64,000 nucleotides of DNA from Bosea sp. BIWAKO-01 (lineage in GTDB: Bacteria > Pseudomonadota > Alphaproteobacteria > Rhizobiales > Beijerinckiaceae), in the NCBI RefSeq assembly GCF_001748145.1, contig NZ_BCQA01000001.1, positions 2,506,501 to 2,570,500 on the forward strand, in the 5' to 3' direction. Below are positions 35,775-43,628 of the stretch, piece after piece. Below the pieces are notes generated by a model. That model saw nothing but the letters and a program-made list of their open reading frames with translations, ran no database searches and was not told the DNA's origin. Both the position numbers and the translations under genes were made by a program. Within the stretch, counting starts at the first letter, position 1. Each line of letters begins with the position of its first letter.

Positions 35775-36098
35775 ATGGCATTCAACGCCCGCATCAGCAT
35801 GCCGACGGAAGCGCGCGCCGGCGAGATCATCGAGATCCGCGTTCTGACGCGGCATCCGATGGATCGCGGCGGCCAATCCGACGGCAAGGGGGGCACCGTT
35901 CCACGGAAAATCCTGAACCGGCTGACGGCGACCTATTCCGGGGAACCGATCTTCCGGCTCGACATGTATACGGGGGTCTCGGCCAATCCCTTCGTCTCCT
36001 TCACGACGCGCGCGGTCGAGACCGGCGACATCGTCTTCGAATGGCGCGAGGATGGCGGAGCGGTCTTCACCCGGACGGCCAGGCTGACGGTGACGTGA
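35775..36098 (+). CDS. soxZ: Sulfur-oxidation carrier partner SoxZ
   Basis: A 107-residue SoxZ: ARISMPTEARAGEIIEIRVLTRHPMDRGGQ, then PRKILNRLTATYSGEPIFRLDMYTGVSANPFVSFTTRA and the closing FEWREDGGAVFTRTARLTV. These are the family's typical features, including the 'HPM..G' and 'F.W.D..G' segments. It has no signal of its own and would be exported bound to SoxY. It follows soxY by 11 bases and precedes soxA by 10. Confidence 0.9.
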   Translation: MAFNARISMPTEARAGEIIEIRVLTRHPMDRGGQSDGKGGTVPRKILNRLTATYSGEPIFRLDMYTGVSANPFVSFTTRAVETGDIVFEWREDGGAVFTRTARLTVT

Positions 36099-36108
36099 GC
36101 ACCGGGCG

Positions 36109-36867
36109 ATGTGGTTGAAGCTGGCTTTGGGACTCCTGATCGCGACGCTTGGCACGGCCGCGGGCGGCGAAGAGGTCACCTCGGGGAGCGCCTTCCTGTC
36201 GCCCGATCTGCGCCGACAGCAGGATGATCCGACGCGCAACCCGGCCTGGTTCTGGGTCGAGCAGGGTCAGGAACTCTTCAGCCGCAAGCCAGGGACCAGC
36301 CAGGCCTGCAGCCAGTGCCATGCCGAGCCGGAGAAGGGTCTGCGTGGCGCGGCGACGCATTATCCGCAGGTGGATGCCGGCACCGGGCAGCTCCTGAATC
36401 TCGAGGGACGCATCGAACAGTGCCGCGTGGAGCGGCAGAAGCAGCCAGCCTTCGGCTATGAGAGCGGTGAACTTCTGGCACTGACGGCCTATGTCGCTTC
36501 GTTGTCCCGGGGCTTGCCGATGGACGTCGAGACCCGGGGTCCGGCACAACCCTTCTATGACGCGGGCAGGGCCTTTTTCGAGCGCCGCCAGGGGCAGCTC
36601 AACCTCTCCTGCAAGCAATGCCATGACGGGCTGGTTGGCCAGAAGTTGCGTGGCGACACGATCAGCCACGGCACGGGGACCGGCTATCCGGCCTATCGGC
36701 TGGAATGGAACGGCGTCGGTTCGCTGCATCGGCGCCTGCGCGCCTGCTCGCTCGGCGTCCGGGCGACGCAGTTCGACTATGGCGCGCCGGAATATCTGGC
36801 GCTCGAGCTCTATCTTGCCGGGCGTGCGCGCGGCCTGCCAATCGAGACGCCGGCCATGCGGCGTTAG
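36109..36867 (+). CDS. soxA: Dihaem sulfur-oxidation cytochrome SoxA
   Basis: The 252-residue protein has a signal peptide (ending near TAAGG) and two CxxCH haem sites: Cys67-Ser-Gln-Cys70-His71 and Cys168-Lys-Gln-Cys171-His172. Cys105 (IEQCRVERQ) is the expected axial ligand of haem 1, and Cys213 (LRRLRAC-S region) the modified cysteine ligand of the active haem. It is therefore the dihaem SoxA form and pairs with SoxX. The stop codon TAG is part of the dispersed repeat that follows. No soxB, soxC or soxD lies downstream. Confidence 0.9.
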   Translation: MWLKLALGLLIATLGTAAGGEEVTSGSAFLSPDLRRQQDDPTRNPAWFWVEQGQELFSRKPGTSQACSQCHAEPEKGLRGAATHYPQVDAGTGQLLNLEGRIEQCRVERQKQPAFGYESGELLALTAYVASLSRGLPMDVETRGPAQPFYDAGRAFFERRQGQLNLSCKQCHDGLVGQKLRGDTISHGTGTGYPAYRLEWNGVGSLHRRLRACSLGVRATQFDYGAPEYLALELYLAGRARGLPIETPAMRR

Positions 36868-36970
36868 ATCATTGGATCGGATATCGTATCCCGTCCGATG
36901 ATCTAGCCATCTGTGATGGCATCGGCTTTGCCCCGAAAACCGCAATCCACTTTTCGGGCCGATGCTTTAG
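36867..36970 (+). repeat. Dispersed intergenic repeat, copy C
   Basis: Starts AGATCATTGGATCGG (preceded by the T and A of the soxA stop), has CGTATCCCGTCCGATGATCTAG, GATGGCATCGGC, and a hairpin at 36932-36939 / 36951-36958 (CCCGAAAA / TTTTCGGG) before GATGCTTTAG. It is the best-preserved copy of the family and lies 45 bases before the next gene. Confidence 0.88.
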
Positions 36971-37014
36971 CTCTTGGCGGACCGACCGAGAACCGTCACG
37001 ATCCCGGCACATTC

Positions 37015-37962
37015 ATGTCGGAGATCCGGCGGATGCTTCGCCTGCCTGCCCTGCTTGCCGCCTTCGGGTTCGCCAGCGTTGCCGTTGCCCAGCCGGCTCC
37101 AGAACCTCCGGCTGCTGCGGCCGCCTCATCGAATCCGGCGCCGTTCGTTCTGAAGGACACCGAGGTCCGGACGATCCACGCCAAGGCGCTGCAGCGCGAC
37201 TACGAAATCTATGTCAGCCTGCCGGCCTCCTATCACTCCTCGCCCCGCCGGCGCTTTCCCGTGCTGTTCGTCACCGACGCCGATTACGCCTTCCCGCTGG
37301 TGCGCAGTATTGCCCGCCGGGTCGGCAATCGCGGTCAGGGGCTGGAAGAGTTCATCCTGGTCGGTCTCTCCTACGCGCTCGGCGACACGCCGCAGTTCAG
37401 CCGCCGCCGCGACTACACGCCGACGCCCAATGGCGAAAAGACGAAGGACGAGTCCGGGCGCACGCCAATCTTCGGCGAAGCGGAGCCCTATCGCCGCTTT
37501 CTTGCCGACGAGGTGATGCCCTTTGTCGCTTCGACCTATCGCACCGACACCCATCGCAGCATCTTTGCCGGACATTCCTATGGCGGGCTGCTTGGCGTCC
37601 ATATCCTGCTGACCGAGCCGAAGATGTTCTCGCATTACATCATCGGCAGCCCTTCGCTCTGGTACGACCAGAAGGTGATGCTTGCGCGCGAGCGTGCCTA
37701 TGCAGAGGCGAACAAGGAGCTGAAGGCCGACGTGCTGATGGCGATCGCCTCCTTCGAGACGATCAGCAAGGCCTCGCCGCGCTATAGCAGCAAGCTCGAC
37801 ATGATCGCCGACCTGCAGGAATTCGAGAAGGCGCTGCGCTCGCACAACTATCCCGGCCTGAAGCTGACCACAGAGATCATCCAGGACGAGGATCATCTCA
37901 CCGTCTTCCCCGCGATCATCACGCGTGGGCTGATGTGGGCGCTGCCGGCAAAGCGGAGCTGA
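37015..37962 (+). CDS. Secreted esterase of the enterochelin-esterase/antigen-85 fold
   Basis: A 315-residue exported alpha/beta hydrolase. A signal peptide ends near VAVAQ, and a proline/alanine linker follows. The PF00756-type domain (YEIYVSLPASYHSSPRRRFPVLFVTDADYAF) has the nucleophile elbow IFAGHSYGGLLGVHILL (Ser in H-S-Y-G-G) and the late acid/His (IIQDEDHLTVFPAII, His in EDH). Such IroE/Fes-like enzymes hydrolyse siderophore or other ester bonds; the substrate is not determined. No iron-uptake genes are in the neighbourhood. It is convergent with the ROK gene, 4 bases from its stop. Confidence 0.83.
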   Translation: MSEIRRMLRLPALLAAFGFASVAVAQPAPEPPAAAAASSNPAPFVLKDTEVRTIHAKALQRDYEIYVSLPASYHSSPRRRFPVLFVTDADYAFPLVRSIARRVGNRGQGLEEFILVGLSYALGDTPQFSRRRDYTPTPNGEKTKDESGRTPIFGEAEPYRRFLADEVMPFVASTYRTDTHRSIFAGHSYGGLLGVHILLTEPKMFSHYIIGSPSLWYDQKVMLARERAYAEANKELKADVLMAIASFETISKASPRYSSKLDMIADLQEFEKALRSHNYPGLKLTTEIIQDEDHLTVFPAIITRGLMWALPAKRS

Positions 37963-37966
37963 GCGG

Positions 37967-39079
37967 TCAGCCCTTCCTGTCGTCGGCCTTTCCATTCTTG
38001 GCCCGGTCGCCGCGGCCCTTCGGCTTCGTCCGGTTCCGGTAGCTCGCATTGCCCAGGCCGGTGCCGATGGTCAGCACCGCCCAATGCTCGACATCCTGCA
38101 TCGAGGGCATCTCGCTTAAGCCCTGGATGACGGCGTCGTTATGCATCACGACCGTCGTCTCGTGTCCGCCGATCTCGGGGACCATCTCGCGGACGCTCTC
38201 GACCAGGTTGAACCGGCTGCTCTGCCAGTTGCCAGGCAGATTCTGCGCCCCGCGGTCGATCGAGCCGTCCCGCTCGATCAGGCCGGGGCAGCCGACGCCG
38301 ATGAAGGGAGCAACGCGAAGGCCCGCCTTGCCGGCCTGCTTGATTTGGCCATCGAGCATCTTGCCGAGCCGCTTGATTGCGTCGTCGCGGTTGGTCTCCT
38401 CGTCGGCGTGGCGCCAGAGTTCGGATTGCCAGACCTTGGCCTTGGCGAGGTCCGGCGCCTTGTCCTGGCGCAGCTCGACGATGCCGGCGCGAATATTGGA
38501 GCCGCCGATATCGACGGCGACGAGGCTGTCATAGGCCTCGAAGATCCATTTCGGCGCAAGATGGGCGCTGCCGACCAGTCCCGCCTCGTCGGGATGATGG
38601 CGGATCGGCACAAGGTCGATACTATGTCCGTCCGTCTGCAGGATGATGCCGGCGCGTGCGATCGCGAGTTCGCCGACGCGGCTCTGGCGGAACCCGCCGC
38701 CGACCACGATACGCTCGACGGCGCTCCAGGGCTTCAGCCTGGCGAAGCGGCGAATGACGAAGGCCAGAGACTGGGCGTAGCGTTCGATGGCGCTGAGGAT
38801 GAGAGCCGCCTCGCGCGGCTCACCTTCGCCGAGCAGCGCGTCGAACTCTTTCTTGCCGATCTTGTCGGAGTCGACCGTGATCGGGTCGTCGCCGGTCCGG
38901 CGCAGATGCTCGCGAAGGGCGTCGAGATGGTCCAGGAATGCGCCACGCTTGGCCTTGTCACCGACGAAGCCGTCCTCGTCGCGAACCTCCAGATTATAGC
39001 TGGTGACGACAACCGAGGGCAGTTCGTCCACTCCGTGAGGACCGCCCGCGCGTGCTTTCACCGTCGTTTCCAATGCCAT
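37967..39079 (-). CDS. ROK-family kinase-like protein with permuted halves
   Basis: A 370-residue protein with all main ROK/ASKHA motifs but in swapped order. Residues 80-175 carry the text that normally ends a ROK protein (RYAQSLAFVIRRFA, IVVGGG at 124-129, DEAGLVGSAHLA at 164-175). Residues 186-350 carry the normal beginning (VAVDIGGSNIRAG, GVGCPGLIER, MHNDAVIQG with the catalytic Asp315, LTIGTGLG). The zinc motif CxCGxxGCxE is absent. ATG at 39079 has GGGGA upstream. I infer a sugar-kinase-like or regulatory role; there is no helix-turn-helix. Confidence 0.8.
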   Translation of the reverse strand: MALETTVKARAGGPHGVDELPSVVVTSYNLEVRDEDGFVGDKAKRGAFLDHLDALREHLRRTGDDPITVDSDKIGKKEFDALLGEGEPREAALILSAIERYAQSLAFVIRRFARLKPWSAVERIVVGGGFRQSRVGELAIARAGIILQTDGHSIDLVPIRHHPDEAGLVGSAHLAPKWIFEAYDSLVAVDIGGSNIRAGIVELRQDKAPDLAKAKVWQSELWRHADEETNRDDAIKRLGKMLDGQIKQAGKAGLRVAPFIGVGCPGLIERDGSIDRGAQNLPGNWQSSRFNLVESVREMVPEIGGHETTVVMHNDAVIQGLSEMPSMQDVEHWAVLTIGTGLGNASYRNRTKPKGRGDRAKNGKADDRKG

Positions 39080-39303
39080 GTTCCGCTATCCCCGTTCTGT
39101 CTTCTGAAGGGAACGGCGTCGGTGGTCCCAGGGTTCCACCGGGAGCCGGCTGTCGCGTCATGCGATGAACGGCGCATGACGCCCCTGCACAGAGGGCGCG
39201 GGGAAAACCACGCCCAGCGATTGACCACACGCGGTCTCTTCCCTTCCATTGCCGGCGAGGCGCGGCGGCCGACGCGCCCATGGGTGGATTCCGGGGATGT
39301 GCG

Positions 39304-39783
39304 ATGCTTGAGTTTCTTGTGCGTGCGGTGCTGATCGGCGTCGGTGCGACCCTCCTGTTCGATCTCTGGGGCCAGTTCTTGAAACGTGCCTTCGGCTTGC
39401 CTGCCCCGAACTGGGCCATGACCGGGCGCTGGTTCGGCCATCTGGCGCAAGGTCGACTGGCGCATGAGGATATTGGCCGCTCCGAGCCGGTGGTGAACGA
39501 ACATGCCCTCGGCTGGATCGCGCATTATCTGATCGGCATTCTGTTCGCGGCGGTCCTGCTGGCGATCTGGGGGCTCGACTGGGCCCGCAATCCGAGTCTC
39601 GCACCCGCGCTGATCGTCGGTCTCGTCACGGTCGGCTGCGGCTGGTTCATCCTGCAGCCGGGCATGGGCGCCGGGATCGCGGCGTCGAAGAAGCCGAATG
39701 CCGGCCAGATCCGCGCCATGAACATCGCGGGCCATATCGTCTTCGGCGTGGGGCTCTACGGTTCGGCGCTGTTGCTGCGCTGA
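39304..39783 (+). CDS. DUF2938 membrane protein
   Basis: A 159-residue protein with four membrane segments (LEFLVRAVLIGVGATLLFDLWG, HYLIGILFAAVLLAIWGL, APALIVGLVTVGCGWFILQPG, NIAGHIVFGVGLYGSALLL) and the conserved loops PNWAMTGRWFGHL and QPGMGAGIAASKKPNA. These match DUF2938, a family of unknown function. The ATG at 39304 is chosen over 39280 because it puts the hydrophobic segment at the start. Confidence 0.82.
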   Translation: MLEFLVRAVLIGVGATLLFDLWGQFLKRAFGLPAPNWAMTGRWFGHLAQGRLAHEDIGRSEPVVNEHALGWIAHYLIGILFAAVLLAIWGLDWARNPSLAPALIVGLVTVGCGWFILQPGMGAGIAASKKPNAGQIRAMNIAGHIVFGVGLYGSALLLR

Positions 39784-39824
39784 GCGTGCCGGCGGCAGCT
39801 CCCCGGTTCAGGACCTTCCTCGGT

Positions 39825-40583
39825 TCAGGACCTGGCGAGAAGGGCCGCAAGCGCGGGCGACAGGCCGACACTCCCGACCGGCGCCGGGAAGGCGAGATCG
39901 CCGCTCGCCGGTTTCGCCGCGCCGCCGTTGAGAGCGGCCAGGACCGCTTTCATGCCGGTCTGGACCGAGCAGATCACCGGAATATCGAGATGTGGCTGGA
40001 CGCGTGCGGCGAGGCCGGCCAGTCCGGCGCCGCCGAGAATGACGGCTCCGGCGCCGTCGCGTTCCGCCGTCTTGCGGCAGGCTGCGGCGAGCAGTGCAAT
40101 CGAGCCATCCGGGTCACGGGCGATATCGGCCCCCGTTGGAGTGACGGTCTCGACCGAGGCAAGCCGGCCGTCGAGGCCAATCATCGCGACGAACTCGTGC
40201 AGGATCGGTCCCCAGCGCTCGCCGCCGGTGACGATCGAGAACTGCCGGGCCATCGCCGCGGCGGCCAGGCAGCTCGCCTCCGCCATGCCGACGACGGGAA
40301 CGGGAGAGATCTCCTTCAGGGCGTGAAGCCCTGGGTCGCCAAAGCAGGCGAGATAGACCGCGTCGCAGCCGGCGCCATGCTCGGCATAGGCCTCAAGGGC
40401 GGCATGGGCCGCGATCGCCCCCGCGCTGCGGCTCGAAATATACTGCGCGCCGAAGCGGCCGGTCACCGGATGCAGGGCGACATCGGACGGAGCATGCGGC
40501 GCCACCACCTGCATGACGAGATCCGTCATCGCCTGGGTCGTGTTGGGATTGATCAGCAGGATACGCAAGAGAGCCTCGGGCAA
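39825..40583 (-). CDS. Asp/Glu/hydantoin racemase-like protein, one catalytic Cys replaced
   Basis: A 252-residue two-domain racemase fold: LLINPNTTQAMTDLV near the start, then YLACFGDPGL with Cys80 as the first catalytic cysteine, and VVGMAEASCLAA. In hydantoin racemases the second cysteine sits in 'LGCAGM'; here the text is VILGGAGLAGL, Gly185. The codon is GGC (TGC expected). With one cysteine it may act as a lyase/isomerase of a different kind, or be inactive as racemase. No hydantoinase gene is near. Confidence 0.8.
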   Translation of the reverse strand: MPEALLRILLINPNTTQAMTDLVMQVVAPHAPSDVALHPVTGRFGAQYISSRSAGAIAAHAALEAYAEHGAGCDAVYLACFGDPGLHALKEISPVPVVGMAEASCLAAAAMARQFSIVTGGERWGPILHEFVAMIGLDGRLASVETVTPTGADIARDPDGSIALLAAACRKTAERDGAGAVILGGAGLAGLAARVQPHLDIPVICSVQTGMKAVLAALNGGAAKPASGDLAFPAPVGSVGLSPALAALLARS

Positions 40584-41013
40584 GGTGCAGGATCCAGGCT
40601 TAGCGAGCCCGCGGCCTCAGGCCAAGCCGCCAGCGCGGACAAGGTCCAAGTCACGTACGCATAGAGGGCGTTTCGCAGATGGAGCGATCGGGCTTTCCCG
40701 GCAGTCCGGAGCTACGGCCTGTAAGCGACGATGAAGGGCGGTCGTGGGTTGGTAGCGGGGGCTATCAACCCGAACCGCCCGGCTCGCGCATCGTCTTCCC
40801 AGATTTGCGAGCCCCGCGCGTTCAATCCAGTGGGCTTGTGGACAGGTGCGGCATCGGGCTTCGTGCAGGTTCTTGAGGGGCGCGTCCTAAACCTTGCAGT
40901 TATAGTCCCGGATGGTCGAATTCTTCGGCCAACCTCGTTGCGCCTGCTGCAATGTCCGCATGTCGAGGCCCAAAAATGGCTGGCTCATCAAAAGCGAAGC
41001 AACTAGGTCGCGA
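40584..41013. other. 430-bp intergenic region without a recognisable gene
   Basis: This separates two oppositely oriented genes. Short plus-strand frames (for example one over 40679-40876) have no signal, motif or ribosome site that I trust. The right half (40870-41000) is somewhat AT-richer and probably holds the promoter of the lipid kinase, but I cannot place a clear -35/-10 pair. Confidence 0.5.
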
Positions 41014-41910
41014 ATGATGTTCGTTCTATTCAACCCTGTTGCGGGAAGGGCTCGTGGGCTTTCGGTTCGCGAGCTCGCCAGGCTCTTTCCCGAATCGACC
41101 GTCGTCGAGACCAGGATGGCGGGAGACGCGGAAAAGCTGGCGCGGCAAGCTGCCGAGGATGGGCATGACTGCATCGTGGCTGTCGGAGGCGACGGCACGA
41201 TATCGGAAGCCGCGTCGGGAATGATCGGATTGCCTGCGGAACTCGGTGTGTTGCCACTCGGCACGGCGAATTTGTTCGCGCAGGAACTCGGCATCCCGCT
41301 TGATATCGCGGAAGCTGCTCGCATCATCAACGAAGGGTTTTCAGCGCCGGTTTATCCGGGATTATACTCTGCTGCTGGCGTTCCGGAGCGAGTATTCGTC
41401 CAAACTCTGGGAGTTGGATTTGATGGTTCGGTCGTCCGACGCTTAAACAAGGATGCGAAGAAGCTCGTTGGTAAGCTCGCCTATGTCATCGCGGCGATAC
41501 AGTGCCTGCTGCTGCATCGAGATCCAAAGTTCACAGTACGAATTGATGGAGGCCCGGATGAAATCGTTTCGGGCTTGCTCGTGATGAAGGGCAGGTTATA
41601 CGCAGGCCCCTTCATTATCAGCGAGAACGCCACGCCAAAGGCCTCAGGTTTCATCGTTGCGCTTCTGCGTGAAGGAAGCCGGTTCGCGCTGTTGAAGTCC
41701 GCATTCTGTCTCGTCACGAATCGGTTTTCGTCGCTTTCGTTCGTCGAAATGAAACGCGCCAACCATGTCTCCGTTCGTGGAACGTCAGATGTGCAGATCG
41801 ATGGCGATCTGGCGCCGCCGCCTCCGGCGGAGATTCATGACGCCGACTCCTGCGTTCATGTGCGCGTCCCCCGATCGACAGCAGTGAAAGGCTCCGGAAC
41901 GCTGACCTGA
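41014..41910 (+). CDS. Second YegS/DagK-type lipid kinase
   Basis: A 298-residue diacylglycerol-kinase-domain protein: FVLFNPVAGRARGLSVRELARLFP, CIVAVGGDGTISEAASGMIG (nucleotide site), LGVLPLGTANLFAQELGIP (the 'P.GT.N.FA' motif) and QIDGDLAPPPP near the end. The sequence is only distantly related to the enzyme at 6069. Base composition is visibly lower in GC than neighbouring genes (TTATCCGGGATTATACTCT and similar stretches), suggesting a different origin. ATG at 41014 or 41017 are both possible. The lipid substrate is unknown. Confidence 0.82.
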   Translation: MMFVLFNPVAGRARGLSVRELARLFPESTVVETRMAGDAEKLARQAAEDGHDCIVAVGGDGTISEAASGMIGLPAELGVLPLGTANLFAQELGIPLDIAEAARIINEGFSAPVYPGLYSAAGVPERVFVQTLGVGFDGSVVRRLNKDAKKLVGKLAYVIAAIQCLLLHRDPKFTVRIDGGPDEIVSGLLVMKGRLYAGPFIISENATPKASGFIVALLREGSRFALLKSAFCLVTNRFSSLSFVEMKRANHVSVRGTSDVQIDGDLAPPPPAEIHDADSCVHVRVPRSTAVKGSGTLT

Positions 41911-42104
41911 AGCGGCTTGAGGCCTCGGCAATCATGAGGTGGGACATCTTGCGCCCCGTGCCTGAAGACGGTGCCGCGCTGTATCTAAGGGGGACCGCGA
42001 GAAGCCCGCGACATCCGCCATCGGCCAAGTCGCGCGATAAGACTGGATACCGGCCTCGCGCACTTTCCGCGAACGCAAGTGAACACGCGCGTTTCGAAGA
42101 TGAA

Positions 42105-42189
42105 TGGTGCCCCTGGCCGGGATCGAACCAGCACTCCTTGCGGAACTCGATTTTGAGTCGAGCGCGTCTACCAATTCCGCCACAGGGGC
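42105..42189 (-). tRNA. tRNA-Leu(CAA)
   Basis: Reads on the minus strand GCCCCTGTGGCGGAATTGG, a D arm with GGTAGACGC, an anticodon stem CTCGA/TCGAG with loop CTCAAAA (anticodon CAA, reading UUG), a long variable arm TTCCGCAAGGAGT as in class II tRNAs, a T arm GGTTCGATCCC and acceptor CAGGGGC-A-CCA. The 3'-CCA is encoded. It is 85 bases long. Confidence 0.96.
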
Positions 42190-42246
42190 CCAAGCACGAC
42201 ACCGCCGATCTTTCGACCGCGGTACATGCCCTCAACGGGCCGGCGG

Positions 42247-42274
42247 ACTATAGCGATGGCGCGCGCGCGGTCAA
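42247..42274 (-). promoter_or_regulatory. Sigma-70 promoter of tRNA-Leu
   Basis: On the minus strand TTGACC (42274-42269), a 16-base GC-rich spacer and TATAGT (42252-42247) form a near-consensus promoter about 58 bases upstream of the mature tRNA 5' end. The rest of the 304-bp gap (42190-42493) up to the next gene holds no other recognisable feature. Confidence 0.75.
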
Positions 42275-42493
42275 CGGATCGTGAGCAGGCATTGTGCGGA
42301 GCTGTGAATGATGGACAGCCTGACGCTATCGGGGCTAGACAGCCTCGCTAGCGGAGCCAGCCCGGTTGGCCGGCGACGCCCGCCGGAAGATGGCCTTTGC
42401 GCGCGCAGGCACGCTTGAGGGCTATTGTCCGCTCCTGAGGACAAAACAGCCGCATGTCGGCCCTCATCGGGCGGCGCGAACCGGTGGATGAAC

Positions 42494-43084
42494 ATGTTTC
42501 GACGCCTCTACGAATGGACCATGGCGCTCGCAGCCAGTCCGCGCGCACCTTATGCGCTGGGTGCCGTCTCCTTCGCGGAAAGCTCCTTCTTCCCGATTCC
42601 GCCCGACGTGATGCTGGTGCCGATGGCGCTGGCCAGGCCCCAGAAAGCCTGGTTCTATGCCGGGATCTGCACGGTGACCTCGGTGCTCGGGGGGCTGCTC
42701 GGCTACGCGATCGGTGCGTTGCTCTATGATTCGCTCGGCCAGTGGATCATCAAGCTCTACGGCCATGGCGACGGGGTCGAGGCCTTTCGCGCAGCCTATG
42801 CGCAGTACGGTGCCTGGATCATCCTGCTGAAGGGGCTGACGCCGATCCCCTACAAGCTGGTGACGATCACCTCGGGCTTTGCCGGATACGATCTGCTCTG
42901 GTTTGTCGTGCTCTCGATCATTACGCGCGGGGCACGATTCTATCTTCTGGCCGGGCTGCTCAATCGGTTCGGCGGTCCGATCCGGCGCGTTCTCGACGAG
43001 CATTTCACCACGGCGATGATCGTCCTGGTCGTCGGGATCGTGGGCGGCTTCTTCGCCTTCAAGCACCTGTTCCCGGCGGTATGA
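42494..43084 (+). CDS. YqaA/DedA-like membrane protein (VTT domain)
   Basis: A 196-residue membrane protein. ALGAVSFAESSFFPIPPDVMLVPMALARP, with 'ES..FPIPPD', and GAWIILLKGLTPIPYKLVTITSGFAG, with 'G.TPIPYK..T..SG', are the two hallmark re-entrant segments of the YqaA branch of the SNARE-associated/VTT superfamily. It is followed 4 bases later by dsbB. Members are thought to help lipid carrier recycling. The ATG at 42494 has GGTGG nearby; 42488 is an in-frame alternative. Confidence 0.85.
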   Translation: MFRRLYEWTMALAASPRAPYALGAVSFAESSFFPIPPDVMLVPMALARPQKAWFYAGICTVTSVLGGLLGYAIGALLYDSLGQWIIKLYGHGDGVEAFRAAYAQYGAWIILLKGLTPIPYKLVTITSGFAGYDLLWFVVLSIITRGARFYLLAGLLNRFGGPIRRVLDEHFTTAMIVLVVGIVGGFFAFKHLFPAV

Positions 43085-43088
43085 TGCA

Positions 43089-43613
43089 ATGCCCGGCAGC
43101 GATTCCCGGCTCGATATGCTGATGCGCCCGATGCGGTTGATCCTGCTTCTCGGTCTCGGTTCGACGGCCCTGATCGCCGGAGCATGGTGGTCGCAACTCG
43201 TCTGGCATCTCGTGCCCTGCAAGCTCTGCCTCGAGCAGCGCATTCCGCACTACGCTGCCATGGCGCTTGCCGTCGCGGCGCTGGTGGTTGCTCGCTCGCG
43301 TGCCTTGCAAATGACGGTGCTCGCCGGCTTCGCCCTGCTGATGCTCTGGAGTACGGGGCTTGGTGCCTATCATTCCGGCGTGGAATGGGGCTGGTTCCTC
43401 GGCCCGAATGATTGCGGCGGCGGTGCCCCGGCGGCTGCCGCAGGCGTCCAGGATTTCATGAAGCAGCTTCAGACCACGCGTGTGGTGTCCTGCGGCGAAG
43501 CAGCGTGGCGGTTTCTTGGATTGTCCCTGGCGGGCTGGAATGCTCTGGCTTCGCTGGGGCTTGCCGCCCTGGCTCTGCTGGGCCTGATCAAGGCCTCGAA
43601 GCAAGGCAGATAA
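43089..43613 (+). CDS. dsbB: Disulfide bond formation protein B
   Basis: A 174-residue quinone-linked oxidant of DsbA with four membrane segments. The first redox pair is Cys44/Cys47 (VPCKLCLEQRIPHY) and the second Cys109/Cys135 (GPNDCGGG, VVSCGEAAW), both placed in periplasmic loops as required. The motif KLC.EQR is typical. It reoxidises a periplasmic DsbA, whose gene is not in the window. It is cotranscribed with the YqaA-like gene. Confidence 0.88.
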   Translation: MPGSDSRLDMLMRPMRLILLLGLGSTALIAGAWWSQLVWHLVPCKLCLEQRIPHYAAMALAVAALVVARSRALQMTVLAGFALLMLWSTGLGAYHSGVEWGWFLGPNDCGGGAPAAAAGVQDFMKQLQTTRVVSCGEAAWRFLGLSLAGWNALASLGLAALALLGLIKASKQGR

Positions 43614-43628
43614 TCGGCACCGAGCATC

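Noticed and set aside
40679..40876. Plus-strand frame of 65 codons in the 430-bp gap
   Set aside because: No ribosome site, signal or recognisable fold; composition resembles non-coding sequence.
41932..42183. Minus-strand frame starting MAELVDALDSKSSSARSAGS
   Set aside because: This is the familiar false protein from translating through a tRNA-Leu gene; the tRNA itself is at 42105-42189.
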